Assembly (NCBI RefSeq): GCF_900100735.1
Contig: NZ_FNCJ01000003.1
Location: 654,071 to 718,070, forward strand
DNA from: Paraburkholderia phenazinium
GTDB lineage: Bacteria; Pseudomonadota; Gammaproteobacteria; Burkholderiales; Burkholderiaceae
Reading direction: 5' to 3'
Length of the DNA: 64,000 bases
In this document: piece by piece, positions 9,301 to 20,431 of the stretch
Numbering within the stretch: the stretch's first letter is position 1
How the letters are laid out: each line of letters opens with the position of its first letter
Position numbers and translations under genes: made by a program
The notes under the pieces: model-generated
Database searches by the model: none
What the model saw: only the letters and a program-made list of their open reading frames with translations
Told to the model about the DNA's origin: nothing

Positions 9301-12300
9301 CACGACGACCGCGAGAAAGCGCATGGTCGGCGGCTTCTACGCCTACGACAACCATACCGAGACCAAGGATCTCGGGTCGCTGTGCAGCGGCAAGAGCGAC
9401 GACCACGGCCTGCTCGCCTGTGACGCCAAGCTGCGCGACGCGGGCAACATCGACCTTGTCGTCACGGCCAAGGACGGCGACGGCAATGTGTCGACGGCAA
9501 GCAGTTCGGTTTGGGTCACGCGGGAAGACGAGTTGTGGTTCGGCGGCGAGAACACCGACCGCATCGACGTGCTGCCGGAAAAACCATCGTATGAACCCGG
9601 CGAGACGGCGCGCTTCCAGGTACGCATGCCGTTCCGCTTCGCCACCGCGCTGGTCGCGGTCGAACGCGAAGGCATTCTTGAAACGCACGTCGTGCAACTG
9701 GATGGCAAGGATCCGACCGTCGAGCTGAAGGTCAACGAGGCCTGGGGACCGAACGTGTATGTCTCGGTGCTGGCCTTGCGCGGCCGGATTCACGAAGTGC
9801 CGTGGTACTCGTTCTTCACGTGGGGCTGGAAAGCGCCGCTCGAATGGGCGCGCGCGTTTTGGTACGAGGGCCGTCAATACGAAGCACCGACGCCGCTCGT
9901 CGATCTGTCGAAGCCGGCCTTCCGCTACGGCATGGCCGAAATCAAGGTCGGCACGGCCGCGCACAAGCTGACGCTCAGCGTCACGCCGGATGCGAAGTCC
10001 TACACGGTGCGCGGCAAGGCGCACGTCAAGGTGCACGTGCAGATGCCGGGCGGCAAGCCCGCGCCGGCCGGTACGCAAATCGCCGTGGCGGCCGTCGACG
10101 AAGCCCTGCTCGAGCTGATGCCCAACGATAGCTGGGACCTGCTCGACGCGATGCTGGAGCGGCGCGCCTATGGCGTCGAAACCTCGACCGCACAGATGGA
10201 GATCATCGGCCGCCGCCACTTCGGGCGCAAAGCCGTGCCGGCCGGCGGTGGCGGTGGCCACAGCGCGACGCGCGAACTGTTCGACACGCTGCTGCTGTGG
10301 AACCCGCGCGTGACGCTCGATGCGAACGGCGACGCCACTCTGGACGTCCCGCTCAACGACGCGCTGACGAGCTTCCGGATCGTCGCGATCGCGGCGGTCG
10401 GCCCGGGCATGTTCGGCACCGGTAGCACCTCGATTCGCAGCACTCAGGATCTGCAACTGATCTCGGGCCTGCCGCCGCTGGTGCGCGAAGGCGACGTGTT
10501 CCGCGCGCAGTTCACGCTGCGCAACACGACCGCCCGCGCAATGAAAGTGGTCGTCACGCCGAACGTGCCGGGCTTGACGCTCGCCACGCAAACGGTGGAT
10601 CTCGCCGCGGACTCGGCACGCGAAATCGCCTGGACCGTGACGCCGCCCGACGGCCTTGCGGATACGCCCGCCGGCGCCCTCACGTGGACCGTGACAGCAG
10701 CCGAGCAAGGCGGCCCGCATGCGAGCGATGCGCTGAAAATCGCTCAGCACGTCACCGCCGCCGTACCGGTTACCGTCCAGCAAGCGACGCTCGCACAAGT
10801 CGACGGCACGCTGTCGCTGCCGGTGGCCGCACCGCGTGACGCCAGTACGACCCAGGCCGGGGCGATCCGCGGCGGTATCGCGGTGTCGCTGCAGTCGAAG
10901 CTGTCCGACGGGCTGCCCGGCGTGCGCCGCTGGTTCGAACGCTATCCGTACAACTGCCTCGAACAGCAAACCTCGCGGGCCATCGGCCTGCGTGATCCGG
11001 CGCAGTGGCAAGCGGTGGTGGCGCGCATGCCGGTGTATCTGGACCGCGACGGCCTCGCCAACTACTTCCCGCCGAGCGACGACAGCGCCAACCACGGCAG
11101 CACGACACTAAGCGCCTATCTGCTCGCCGTCACCGACGAAACGGCCAAGCTCGATCCGCGCTTCGCGCTGCCCGACGATGTGCGTGGCAAACTCGAAGCG
11201 GGCCTCATGAGTTTTGTGCAAGGCAAGATCCAGCGCGATGCCTGGGCGCCGCGCAAGGACCTCGACCTGCGCAAGCTCGAAGCGCTCGAAGCCTTGTCGC
11301 GCTACGGGATGGCGCAGCCGAACATGCTCGAATCGATCGAGATCGCGCCGAACCAGTGGCCGACTTCGGCGCTGCTCGACTACTACGCGATCCTGTCGCG
11401 CGTGCAGGGCATTCCCCAGCGCGAGGACAAGCGCGCCCAGCTCGAACAGATCCTGCGCGCACGGCTCACCTATCAGGGCACCCGCCTCACCTTCTCGACC
11501 GAGGCCGACGACGATCTCTGGTGGCTCATGACCAGCACCGAAGACAACGCGGCCCGCACCGCGCTGACTTTCGTCGACGCGCCCGCGTGGAAGGACGAAA
11601 TGCCGCGCCTCGTCGCCGGCCTGCTGGCGCTGCAACGCAATGGCGCGTGGCAGACCACCACTGCCAACGTGTGGGGCTCGCTTGCAGTGCAGCGCTTCTC
11701 GCAGGTCTTCGAGAGCACGCCCGTCACCGGGCAGACGAGGTTGCAACTCGGCACGCTCGACAAGACGATCTCGTGGAGCCAGAGCGCGGCGCCAGCAGCG
11801 AATGTAGATACATCCGCCGCCTCCGCCACCCCGGTCACGCAAACCAGGGACAGCCATAGCCAGCTTCTGCCGTGGCCAGCCGCGAACCAGGCCACCGCAT
11901 CGCCGTTGACCTTGACTCACGACGGCACAGGCAAGCCATGGGCGACCATCGAAAGCCTCGCCGCCGTGCCGTTGAAAACGCCGTTCGCAGCCGGCTATCG
12001 CATCACCAAAACGGTCACGCCGCTCGACCCGGCCGTGAAGGGCGTCTACACGCGCGGCGACGTAGTGCGGGTGCATCTGGACATCGATGCGCAGACCGAC
12101 ATGACCTGGGTGGTCGTCAACGATCCGGTGCCGGCTGGCGCGACGATTCTCGGCTCGGGTCTGGGACGCGACTCGGAGGCGGCAACGCAAGGAGAAAACA
12201 GCGGCGCAGACGCCGACCGTGGCGCATGGCCGGCGTTTATCGAACGCGGTTTCGACGGCTACCGGGCGTACTACGACTATCTGCCGAAGGGCAAATTCTC

Positions 12301-12457
12301 GGTGGAGTACACGGTGCGGCTCAACAACGTCGGCGCCTTCGGCCTGCCGCCGACGCGCGTCGAGGCGCTCTATGCACCGTCGACCTTCGGCGCCTTGCCG
12401 AACGCGCCGCTCGTGGTGCAGCCTGCTGCGGGCACCACGCCTGCGGCTGCGAAGTGA
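6332..12457 (+). CDS. Bacterial alpha-2-macroglobulin (large periplasmic protease trap)
   Basis: 2041 residues, larger than E. coli YfhM (about 1650). It has a Sec signal peptide (residues 1-30, ending RADA). No lipobox cysteine is seen, so it is probably soluble in the periplasm rather than a lipoprotein. MG-type beta domains fill the N-terminal two thirds. The thioester motif CLEQ is intact at residues 1542-1545 (codon 10955) and begins an alpha-helical TED domain. Such proteins trap and covalently bind foreign proteases. Two acidic low-complexity stretches (about 8555-8668 and 8921-8993) look like lineage-specific linkers or bait loops. pbpC follows 9 bases after the stop, the classical pairing that links envelope defence with peptidoglycan repair. 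Confidence 0.9.
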   Translation: MRSGTLKRKWMWATVAALGLLAASSWRADAARITSVSPQGKVAQVRQVVVKFDEAMIAFGSAAAPAPAQVHCNDAAASSGQAHWVDDKTWAWDFAADLPPGLSCTVDLNDGLKSFAGHAITGPHRYAFQTGGPFVQEIHPDDGEIEENQAFVLQLNGPATDASVHDHVWCESSGLGNRIPVKKLDDTARAALLKHFRLKKDAARVLTLQCQQTLPSATKMQLVYGVGVASPSGLANDVERRFDYTVREPFAASFSCERDNAKAPCTPLRPVQVRFNAPISRADAEKLTLKGPGGTISPTFKPDDKDPETSTVEFAAPLPEHAELTIDVPGNLKDVSGRALTNADLFPLKTTTAPMPPLAKFSSGTFGIVERFAEPDMPALVPVTLRNVEADLHVAGLNAGNAQFTKLRVDADTDIRKWMRLVDRFDGYSMNRSQIDSEMPGLLQRSKHPVYVQRSPDEAADDQNKKDPEIDIRSLSLLAGQRGVETLALPKEDPKALRPFEVVGVPVTKPGFYVIELASPALGASLLGKPAPMYVRTAVLVTNLGVHFKQGRENSVVWVTSLDKGQPVPNAAIQVSDCNGALLATGKTDVHGVLNIDKALAPVKECGDASFEGYFVSARVDDPKTGADMAFVRSDWNRGIESWRFNVPTDTSIEQTVRAHTIFDRTLLRAGETVSMKHVIRVETLHGFAYPQKYPPRVTIRHLGSGQTYHLPLKWAADHSADSTFTIPVAAKLGEYSVTLDDGDPNATASDDAASGNNDGNSDAGDDSDNSGSSSASPHMSYDSGSFRVEEFRLPVFKGTIAVRDEKAHPLVAAKQAPLSLQIDYVSGGAAANLPVQVSALLKSTTPGFTDNFPDFSFTPYTPQTGDDTSASDDEDSDSQQPADDGAKLIADKEALTLDRNGSGGLTLKNLPHVDAPKRLALEATFADPNGEVQTISGGATLWPAAVVAGIKSGQWVSVGNTVPVKALAVDLQGRPRAGVALDVHGYARITTTARKRMVGGFYAYDNHTETKDLGSLCSGKSDDHGLLACDAKLRDAGNIDLVVTAKDGDGNVSTASSSVWVTREDELWFGGENTDRIDVLPEKPSYEPGETARFQVRMPFRFATALVAVEREGILETHVVQLDGKDPTVELKVNEAWGPNVYVSVLALRGRIHEVPWYSFFTWGWKAPLEWARAFWYEGRQYEAPTPLVDLSKPAFRYGMAEIKVGTAAHKLTLSVTPDAKSYTVRGKAHVKVHVQMPGGKPAPAGTQIAVAAVDEALLELMPNDSWDLLDAMLERRAYGVETSTAQMEIIGRRHFGRKAVPAGGGGGHSATRELFDTLLLWNPRVTLDANGDATLDVPLNDALTSFRIVAIAAVGPGMFGTGSTSIRSTQDLQLISGLPPLVREGDVFRAQFTLRNTTARAMKVVVTPNVPGLTLATQTVDLAADSAREIAWTVTPPDGLADTPAGALTWTVTAAEQGGPHASDALKIAQHVTAAVPVTVQQATLAQVDGTLSLPVAAPRDASTTQAGAIRGGIAVSLQSKLSDGLPGVRRWFERYPYNCLEQQTSRAIGLRDPAQWQAVVARMPVYLDRDGLANYFPPSDDSANHGSTTLSAYLLAVTDETAKLDPRFALPDDVRGKLEAGLMSFVQGKIQRDAWAPRKDLDLRKLEALEALSRYGMAQPNMLESIEIAPNQWPTSALLDYYAILSRVQGIPQREDKRAQLEQILRARLTYQGTRLTFSTEADDDLWWLMTSTEDNAARTALTFVDAPAWKDEMPRLVAGLLALQRNGAWQTTTANVWGSLAVQRFSQVFESTPVTGQTRLQLGTLDKTISWSQSAAPAANVDTSAASATPVTQTRDSHSQLLPWPAANQATASPLTLTHDGTGKPWATIESLAAVPLKTPFAAGYRITKTVTPLDPAVKGVYTRGDVVRVHLDIDAQTDMTWVVVNDPVPAGATILGSGLGRDSEAATQGENSGADADRGAWPAFIERGFDGYRAYYDYLPKGKFSVEYTVRLNNVGAFGLPPTRVEALYAPSTFGALPNAPLVVQPAAGTTPAAAK

Positions 12458-12465
12458 GGCGAAGC

Positions 12466-14721
12466 GTGTCGCTCGTGCTTGCCCGCATGGCCGTGTGCGT
12501 CAGCCTCGTCGGCATCTCGGCGAGCGCGTTTGCCCTGCCCTCGTTCGAGCAGGTCCACGCCCGCTGGCGCAGTTCCGACTGGGTGCTGCTCGCACGCGAC
12601 GGCGAACCGCTGCAGCGCACGCGCATCGACAACACCGAGCGGCGCGGCGACTGGGTCGCGCTCGCCGATGTCTCGCCGGCGCTGCGCGAAGCGATCGTGG
12701 TGTCGGAAGACAAACGCTTCTACGAGCATAGCGGCGTCGACTGGCGCGGCGCGGCCGGCGCCGCGTGGGCCAATCTGTGGAATACGCGTACGCGCGGCGC
12801 CTCGACCGTGACGATGCAGTTGACGGGTCTGCTCGACGACGACCCGCAACGTTCAGGACAACGTTCGATTGCGCAGAAAGCCGGTCAGGCGGTCAATGCG
12901 CTGTGGCTCGAGCGGACCTGGCGCAAGGACCAGATCCTCGAGGCCTATCTGAATCTGGTGCCGTTTCGCGGCGAGACGATCGGCTTGTCGGCGATCTCGA
13001 TGACGCTGTTCGGCAAAGCGCCCTCCGGGCTCGACGAACGCGAAGCGGCGGTCGCCGCTGCGCTGATCCGCGCACCGAACGCCCCCTACGCAAAGGTCGG
13101 CGCACGCGCCTGCCGGATTCTGCGCGATATGCAGGCGGGCAGCCAATGCGCGAATCTCGGCGGCTTCGTGCAACTGGCATTCGCCCGTCCCGCCCCCGCT
13201 TCACTGTCGCTTGCAACCGACAACGAGTCGCTCGCGCCGCATTTCGCACGGCGCGTGGCGGCCGAGGTGCATCCGATGGCCGGCGACCGCGTCACGTCGA
13301 CGCTCGACGCGAACCTGCAACGCTTCGCACGCGACACGCTCACCCGCACCCTGCTCGAACTGAACGCGCGCGCGCATCCACGCAACGTGCAGGACGGCGC
13401 GGTCGTGGTGCTCGATAACGCGACCGGTGAGGTACGTGCCTGGGTCGGCTCGTCGGGTGCGCTATCCGGCGCCCGCGAGGTGGATGCGGTACTCGCGCTG
13501 CGCCAGGCCGGCTCGACGCTCAAGCCATTCCTGTACGCTCAGGCGCTCGACGAGCGGCGGCTCACTACGGCGTCGCTGCTCAACGACGCGCCGCTCGATC
13601 TGGCCACCGGTGGCGGCCTGTACATTCCGCAGAATTACGACAAGGACTTCAAGGGCTGGGTCAGCGTGCGCACGGCGCTCGGTTCGTCGCTGAACGTGCC
13701 GGCGGTGCGCACGCTGGTGATGGTGACGCCGCACCGCTTTGCGAAGACGCTTACCGCACTCGGATTACCGCTCACGCAAAGCGGCGACTATTACGGCTTT
13801 AGCCTCGCGCTCGGCAGCGCCGACGTCACCCTGCTCGCGCTGACCAACGCGTACCGCGCTCTCGCGAATGGCGGTGTCGCTGCGCCCACCGTGGATCTGC
13901 CGCGCCGTCCCGGCGCGCCGGCTGACGGGCAGAATAAAGCAGGAGCGAAGACAAGCCAGCGTGTCTTCAGCGCCGACGCCAGCTATATCATCACCACCGT
14001 CCTCGCGGACAACAACGCGCGCACCCGTACCTTCGGCTTCGACAGCCCGCTCGCCACGCGCTTCTTCTCCGCCGTCAAAACCGGCACCAGCAAAGACATG
14101 CGCGATAACTGGACGATCGGCTTCACCTCCCGCTATACGGTGGGCGTGTGGGTCGGCAATGCGGACGGCACGCCAATGTGGGACGTCTCGGGTGTGACCG
14201 GCGCAGCGCCGGTGTGGGCCGCGCTCGTCGGTTATCTGCATCGGCGTTTGCCGAGCTCGCCGCCGGCCATGCCGCCCGGCGTGATCGAGACGCGTGTCAC
14301 GTTTGAAAACAACGCGGAGCCCTCACGCAACGAGTGGTTCTTGCGCGGCACCGAGACCCCGCTGGTCGGACTGGCAGCGGATGCGGACGCCGCCGCGCGC
14401 CGGGTCTCGACACGCGGCGCGGCGCAGATCGGCACGCCGACCGACGGCACGATCTTCGCGCTCGACCCCGATATTCCCGCGGCGCGCCAGCGTATTTCAT
14501 TCGAGCGCGCGAGCGGCGCCTCGACGCTCAGTGCATGGCGGCTCGACGGCAAGACGCTCGGCCATGCCTCACGGGTGCCGTGGCTGCCCTGGCCTGGGCA
14601 TCACCTGCTGGAACTCGTCAATGCCGATGACAGCGTCGCCGATGCGGTGCACTTCGAAGTGCGCGGCGCGGTGGCGCGCACCGCCCAGGCACCCGGCGCA
14701 TCAAAACCGCCTCCAAAATAG
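12466..14721 (+). CDS. pbpC: Penicillin-binding protein 1C
   Basis: About 751 residues from the GTG at 12466, chosen because it follows the upstream stop by 9 bases and opens a signal/anchor helix (LVLARMAVCVSLVGISASAFA). The transglycosylase domain shows the GT51 signature SEDKRFYEHSGVDW. The transpeptidase domain has SxxK at 350-353 (GSTLKPF), SLN at 408-410 and KTG at 538-540, so all catalytic motifs are present. The C-terminal segment with GTIFALDPDIP is the BiPBP_C domain of PBP1C. The role is glycan strand polymerisation in the periplasm with a presumed repair function. It is in an operon with alpha-2-macroglobulin. Confidence 0.92.
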   Translation: MSLVLARMAVCVSLVGISASAFALPSFEQVHARWRSSDWVLLARDGEPLQRTRIDNTERRGDWVALADVSPALREAIVVSEDKRFYEHSGVDWRGAAGAAWANLWNTRTRGASTVTMQLTGLLDDDPQRSGQRSIAQKAGQAVNALWLERTWRKDQILEAYLNLVPFRGETIGLSAISMTLFGKAPSGLDEREAAVAAALIRAPNAPYAKVGARACRILRDMQAGSQCANLGGFVQLAFARPAPASLSLATDNESLAPHFARRVAAEVHPMAGDRVTSTLDANLQRFARDTLTRTLLELNARAHPRNVQDGAVVVLDNATGEVRAWVGSSGALSGAREVDAVLALRQAGSTLKPFLYAQALDERRLTTASLLNDAPLDLATGGGLYIPQNYDKDFKGWVSVRTALGSSLNVPAVRTLVMVTPHRFAKTLTALGLPLTQSGDYYGFSLALGSADVTLLALTNAYRALANGGVAAPTVDLPRRPGAPADGQNKAGAKTSQRVFSADASYIITTVLADNNARTRTFGFDSPLATRFFSAVKTGTSKDMRDNWTIGFTSRYTVGVWVGNADGTPMWDVSGVTGAAPVWAALVGYLHRRLPSSPPAMPPGVIETRVTFENNAEPSRNEWFLRGTETPLVGLAADADAAARRVSTRGAAQIGTPTDGTIFALDPDIPAARQRISFERASGASTLSAWRLDGKTLGHASRVPWLPWPGHHLLELVNADDSVADAVHFEVRGAVARTAQAPGASKPPPK

Positions 14722-14954
14722 GCAAAAGGTTTAAATACTGTCCAAGTGATTTACTTGTCACGAATCGATCGGTATAAATCGTCGGCTTTCGTCAAAAGGG
14801 TGGGCAATTTATCCTATGCTTAAGCGCAGTCTGCCTGAGCATCGCCCTGCCGTATCGCGACACCCCTGCCGCACTACGTCCGCTGCCGCGCAACCGCGCG
14901 GCGTTTTCACCCGCCGGCGTCTGAACAGAACGCTGGCATTCAAGAGAGACCGTC

Positions 14955-15386
14955 ATGAGCCTACTCGACACCCTCGGATCCCTGCTCGGCCAGTCGCCCG
15001 AAGGCGGCGGCAACCAGCAGGCCCTCATCAGCACCGCGCTTGAATTCGTCAACAATCAGCCGGGTGGCCTGAACGGCCTGATCCAGCAGTTCAAGGACAA
15101 AGGCGCCGGCGACATCATCAGTTCGTGGGTCGGCAACGGCGAAAATCAGCCGATTTCGGCGGATGCGCTGCATAGCGTGCTCGGCTCGGATACGGTTGCC
15201 AATCTCGCGGCCAAGGCCGGCGTGCAGCCCGACCAGGTCACGGGACTGCTGTCGCAGATCCTGCCGCACGTCGTAAATGCGGCCACGCCCAATGGCGAAG
15301 TGCCCGCCGCAGGCCAGGTGGATACCAGCAACGTGCTCGGCGCGCTCGGCAGCCTGTCGTCGCTGTTCGGCAAGGGCAACGCGTAA
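14955..15386 (+). CDS. YidB-like protein (DUF937)
   Basis: 143 residues starting MSLLDTLGSLLGQ, rich in Gly, Gln and Asn, with helices around NGLIQQFKDKGAGDIISSWVG and LLSQILPHVVNAATPNGEVP, the typical DUF937/YidB pattern. No membrane segment and no known activity. A GAGAG ribosome binding site lies upstream. The 233-base spacer after pbpC holds no gene that I can support. A shared hairpin separates it from the convergent clpB gene. Confidence 0.85.
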   Translation: MSLLDTLGSLLGQSPEGGGNQQALISTALEFVNNQPGGLNGLIQQFKDKGAGDIISSWVGNGENQPISADALHSVLGSDTVANLAAKAGVQPDQVTGLLSQILPHVVNAATPNGEVPAAGQVDTSNVLGALGSLSSLFGKGNA

Positions 15387-15436
15387 CGCCGAATGTATAG
15401 ACCGCGGCTGCGCCGAGTCAGGCGCGCGGCGGCAAA

Positions 15437-15475
15437 TAAAAAGGGCAACGAATCGCAAGACTCGTTGCCCTTTTT
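15437..15475. terminator. Bidirectional terminator between yidB-like gene and clpB
   Basis: The arms AAAAAGGGCAACGA and TCGTTGCCCTTTTT flank a loop of about 10 bases. The symmetric A/T tracts allow termination of both convergent transcripts. Confidence 0.88.
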
Positions 15476-15573
15476 CATGCGTCAGTCAGACGCGGCTCAA
15501 TCACTACCGCCCTGGCGAACCTGCGGAACTTGCCATACGCGCCACAGATGTAACGCGTGTCGCTCAACCCCGC

Positions 15574-18171
<2,598 letters not shown>

Positions 18172-18201
18172 CAAGAGACCTCCAATTTTCGAATATCACC
18201 A

Positions 18202-18229
18202 AAATGAGGCGTTTTTTGCGGGTTTCAAG
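18202..18229 (-). promoter_or_regulatory. Sigma-32 (RpoH) promoter of clpB
   Basis: Read on the minus strand, CTTGAAA (18229-18223) is followed after 13 bases by CCTCATTT (18209-18202). The RpoH consensus is CTTGAA with a 13-15 base spacer and CCCCATNT. The leader to the clpB ATG is about 25-30 bases. Confidence 0.85.
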
Positions 18230-18289
18230 CGCTTTTTTGCATCCGACAACAAGTATTTAACAATTGAGACGAACAACCGCCTGTTCCGG

Positions 18290-18790
18290 TCAATCGGCCG
18301 GCGCCGCCTCGCCGTCGCCGGGAACGGCCAGCGAGATCGGAATGATCGGCCCAATGCCGAGCAGCGCCGCCAAGGGACCTTTAGGCTCAGCCAGCTCCCC
18401 GATCGTATGCCGGTCGAGTTCGGACAGAAATGCATGGCGTGCCACCTCCAGCACCCCCTTCAAGCGGCATTGCGACTGGATCACGCAATGCCGGTGGCTG
18501 CCGCGCTCGTCGGGAAAACAGCCCACCAGCGCGAAATCGCTTTCGGTTGCCCGCACTACCTCGCCCACCGTCAGCGAGCCCGAGTGCTCGAAGAGCCGCA
18601 GGCCGCCGTTGCGGCCGCGCACGGTTTCGACCCAGCCGAGTTCGCCGAGCCGTTGTACGACCTTCATCAAATGGTTTTTCGAAATGCCGTATGCATCCGA
18701 GATATCCTGGATCGTCGACAAGCCTTCGCCGCGTACTGCCAGATATAGCATGACGCGTAGTGAATAATCCGTGTAGTCGGTCAGTCTCAT
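18290..18790 (-). CDS. nsrR: Rrf2 family nitric-oxide sensor NsrR
   Basis: 166 residues beginning MRLTDYTDYSLRVMLYLAVR, with recognition helix GISKNHLMKVVQRLGELGWV, a close match to NsrR. The three iron-sulfur cysteines are at 91, 102 and 108 (spacing somewhat longer than in E. coli). NsrR is a repressor whose [Fe-S] cluster reacts with NO, releasing DNA. The C-terminal tail (IPISLAVPGDGEAAPAD) is longer than usual. It is divergent from a truncated haemoglobin gene, with a palindromic operator between them, so it probably controls that gene and perhaps itself. Confidence 0.88.
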   Translation of the reverse strand: MRLTDYTDYSLRVMLYLAVRGEGLSTIQDISDAYGISKNHLMKVVQRLGELGWVETVRGRNGGLRLFEHSGSLTVGEVVRATESDFALVGCFPDERGSHRHCVIQSQCRLKGVLEVARHAFLSELDRHTIGELAEPKGPLAALLGIGPIIPISLAVPGDGEAAPAD

Positions 18791-18872
18791 AGTTGCACAG
18801 TCTTGAAGGGCGACGACGATCCGCTAGAAGACCTTGTCGGCGCGAGGGTTGTCGGCCTGGCCGCGACGCCAT

Positions 18873-18895
18873 AACATGCGGGAGTTGTGCATGTT
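18873..18895. promoter_or_regulatory. Candidate NsrR operator
   Basis: A 23-bp dyad has arms AACATGC and GCATGTT separated by 9 bases. The known NsrR site is also 23 bp with arms AAGATGC / GCATCTT, so five of seven positions per arm match the core pattern and the geometry is identical. It lies 83 bases from the nsrR start and 134 from the globin start. Confidence 0.7.
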
Positions 18896-19028
18896 AAATC
18901 GCGGACTTTCCGTAATCTTTCTCATTCTGAATGGTATCGTTTGCGAGCGCGTTGTTTTTCTGATTAACGCGATTGGAACACGTATTTTCGTGAGGCCCCT
19001 CGCGTCCGAGTTTCTCCGTGGTCACCGC

Positions 19029-19589
19029 ATGAACCCAACCTTTACGCCAGCGGCTGCTGCGCCGCGACACGCCGTACCCGACGAAACCAATATCCGCGAA
19101 CTCGTGTACGCGTTTTACGACCGGGTGCGTGCCGATTCACTGCTCGGTCCGGTCTTCGAGCAAACACTGGCAGGACGCTGGGACGAGCATCTGCCCAAGA
19201 TGTGCACGTTCTGGGCGAGCCTCGTGCTCGGCGCGAAACAATATCGCGGTAATGTGCAACAGGCGCACCAGCCGTTGCCCGGCATCGAGCCGCAGCATTT
19301 CAGTCACTGGCTGTATCTCTTTCTCGATACGGTGGAGTCACGCTACGAACCCGCGGCCGCGATCCGTTTCATGGAACCGGCTTTGCGCATCGCACAAAGC
19401 CTGCAATTGAGCCGCTTTGGGTGGGACTACACGATACCGGCGGAGCAACAGGCATTGCTGGAGCGGGTTGCGCCGCCCAAACGCGAGCGCGACGAACATG
19501 TCCGCGCACACGCTGCGGCACAACCAGCGGCAAGCACGCGCGGCGAGCCGTTTCCGGCGAAGATCATCGGGCAGTCAAGCGGGGACTGA
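19029..19589 (+). CDS. Group 3 truncated haemoglobin
   Basis: 186 residues from the ATG at 19029; the frame is open further upstream but the globin homology starts near residue 20. Conserved features are ELVYAFYDRVRADSLLGPVFEQ, CTFWASLVLGAKQYRGN and HQPLPGIEPQHFSHWLYLF, where the histidine of QHF is the probable proximal haem ligand. The C-terminal 45 residues are a polar, alanine-rich tail. Group 3 globins bind O2/NO and are found in nitrosative-stress regulons. Divergence from nsrR with an operator between them supports NO detoxification. Confidence 0.82.
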   Translation: MNPTFTPAAAAPRHAVPDETNIRELVYAFYDRVRADSLLGPVFEQTLAGRWDEHLPKMCTFWASLVLGAKQYRGNVQQAHQPLPGIEPQHFSHWLYLFLDTVESRYEPAAAIRFMEPALRIAQSLQLSRFGWDYTIPAEQQALLERVAPPKRERDEHVRAHAAAQPAASTRGEPFPAKIIGQSSGD

Positions 19590-19630
19590 AGCAGCGCGAC
19601 GCCAGCGAACTCGGCGCGCCGCGAGACGCG

Positions 19631-20125
19631 TTATTCGGTCTTCGCGGTCTTCGCGGGCTTCGTATCGATCGGGGCAATACCCCAACGCGCGAGCGCGGCG
19701 TCATCGGTGACGCGGGCGTCGACCCAGCGCTCGCCCTGCTCGGTCTTTTCCTTCTTCCAGAACGGCGCCGCGGTTTTCAGGTAGTCCATCACGAACTCGC
19801 ACGAGGCAAACGCATCGCCGCGATGCGCCGCGGTGGTCGCCACCAGTACGATCTGATCGAGCGGCAGCAGCTTGCCGACCCGGTGGATGATCAGCACCTC
19901 GATGCCCGGCCAGCGCCCACGTGCGGCCTCGACGATCGCCGCAAGCGACTTCTCCGTCATGCCCGGATAGTGCTCGAGCTCCATGGTTTCCACGGCGCTG
20001 CCGTCGTTCAGATCGCGCACCGTGCCGACAAAGCAGGCCACCGCGCCGATCTTCGGGTTTTGCGCGCGCAAGGCCGCCACTTCAGTGGTGAGGTCGAAGT
20101 CTTCTGTCTGGACGCGAACGGTCAT
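19631..20125 (-). CDS. moaE: Molybdopterin synthase catalytic subunit MoaE
   Basis: 164 residues with the MoaE core: GAVACFVGTVRDLNDGSAVETMELEHYPGMTEKSL, IIHRVGKLLPLDQIVLVATTAAHRGDAFASCEFVMDYLKTAAPFWKKE. The lysines in the KTAAPFWKKEKT stretch are in the active-site region. With MoaD it converts precursor Z (cPMP) to molybdopterin by transferring two sulfurs. The C-terminal extension (KPAKTAKTE) is dispensable-looking. It lies 21 bases downstream of moaD and converges with the globin gene. Confidence 0.95.
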   Translation of the reverse strand: MTVRVQTEDFDLTTEVAALRAQNPKIGAVACFVGTVRDLNDGSAVETMELEHYPGMTEKSLAAIVEAARGRWPGIEVLIIHRVGKLLPLDQIVLVATTAAHRGDAFASCEFVMDYLKTAAPFWKKEKTEQGERWVDARVTDDAALARWGIAPIDTKPAKTAKTE

Positions 20126-20146
20126 GGCATCTTCCCTTATTAGCCC

Positions 20147-20404
20147 TTAGCCGCCGGTGACAGGCGGAAAGAACGCCACTTCGCAGCCGTCGGTAATGCG
20201 CGTGCCGGCGTCGGTCATCTCGTGGTTGCAGGCCATGCGCAGCGCGCGGCCCTCGGCGAGCGTCTCCGCCCAGATGCCGCCGCGCACGCGCAGCCACATC
20301 CGCACGTCGCCCACGGTGGCGACGCTGTCGGGCACCTGGACCGTCTCTTCGGCCGTACCGAGCGCTTCGCGCACGCTGGCAAAATACTTCAGATCAATCT
20401 TCAT
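20147..20404 (-). CDS. moaD: Molybdopterin synthase sulfur carrier MoaD
   Basis: 85 residues with a ubiquitin-like fold pattern (MKIDLKYFASVREALG) and the obligatory C-terminal Gly-Gly (FFPPVTGG), where MoeB adenylates and a thiocarboxylate forms. It sits between moeA and moaE on the same strand with gaps of 27 and 21 bases, indicating one operon. Confidence 0.95.
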   Translation of the reverse strand: MKIDLKYFASVREALGTAEETVQVPDSVATVGDVRMWLRVRGGIWAETLAEGRALRMACNHEMTDAGTRITDGCEVAFFPPVTGG

Positions 20405-20431
20405 TGGGCTCGCCGCCGGATGCTACCGGCG

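Noticed and set aside
8648..11095. 815-codon open frame on the minus strand
   Set aside because: It lies antisense to the alpha-2-macroglobulin gene, is rich in Arg/His and has no domain pattern; it is a high-GC shadow.
14755..14778. TTGTCA and TATAAA pair upstream of the yidB-like gene
   Set aside because: The spacing is only 12 bases, too short for a sigma-70 promoter.
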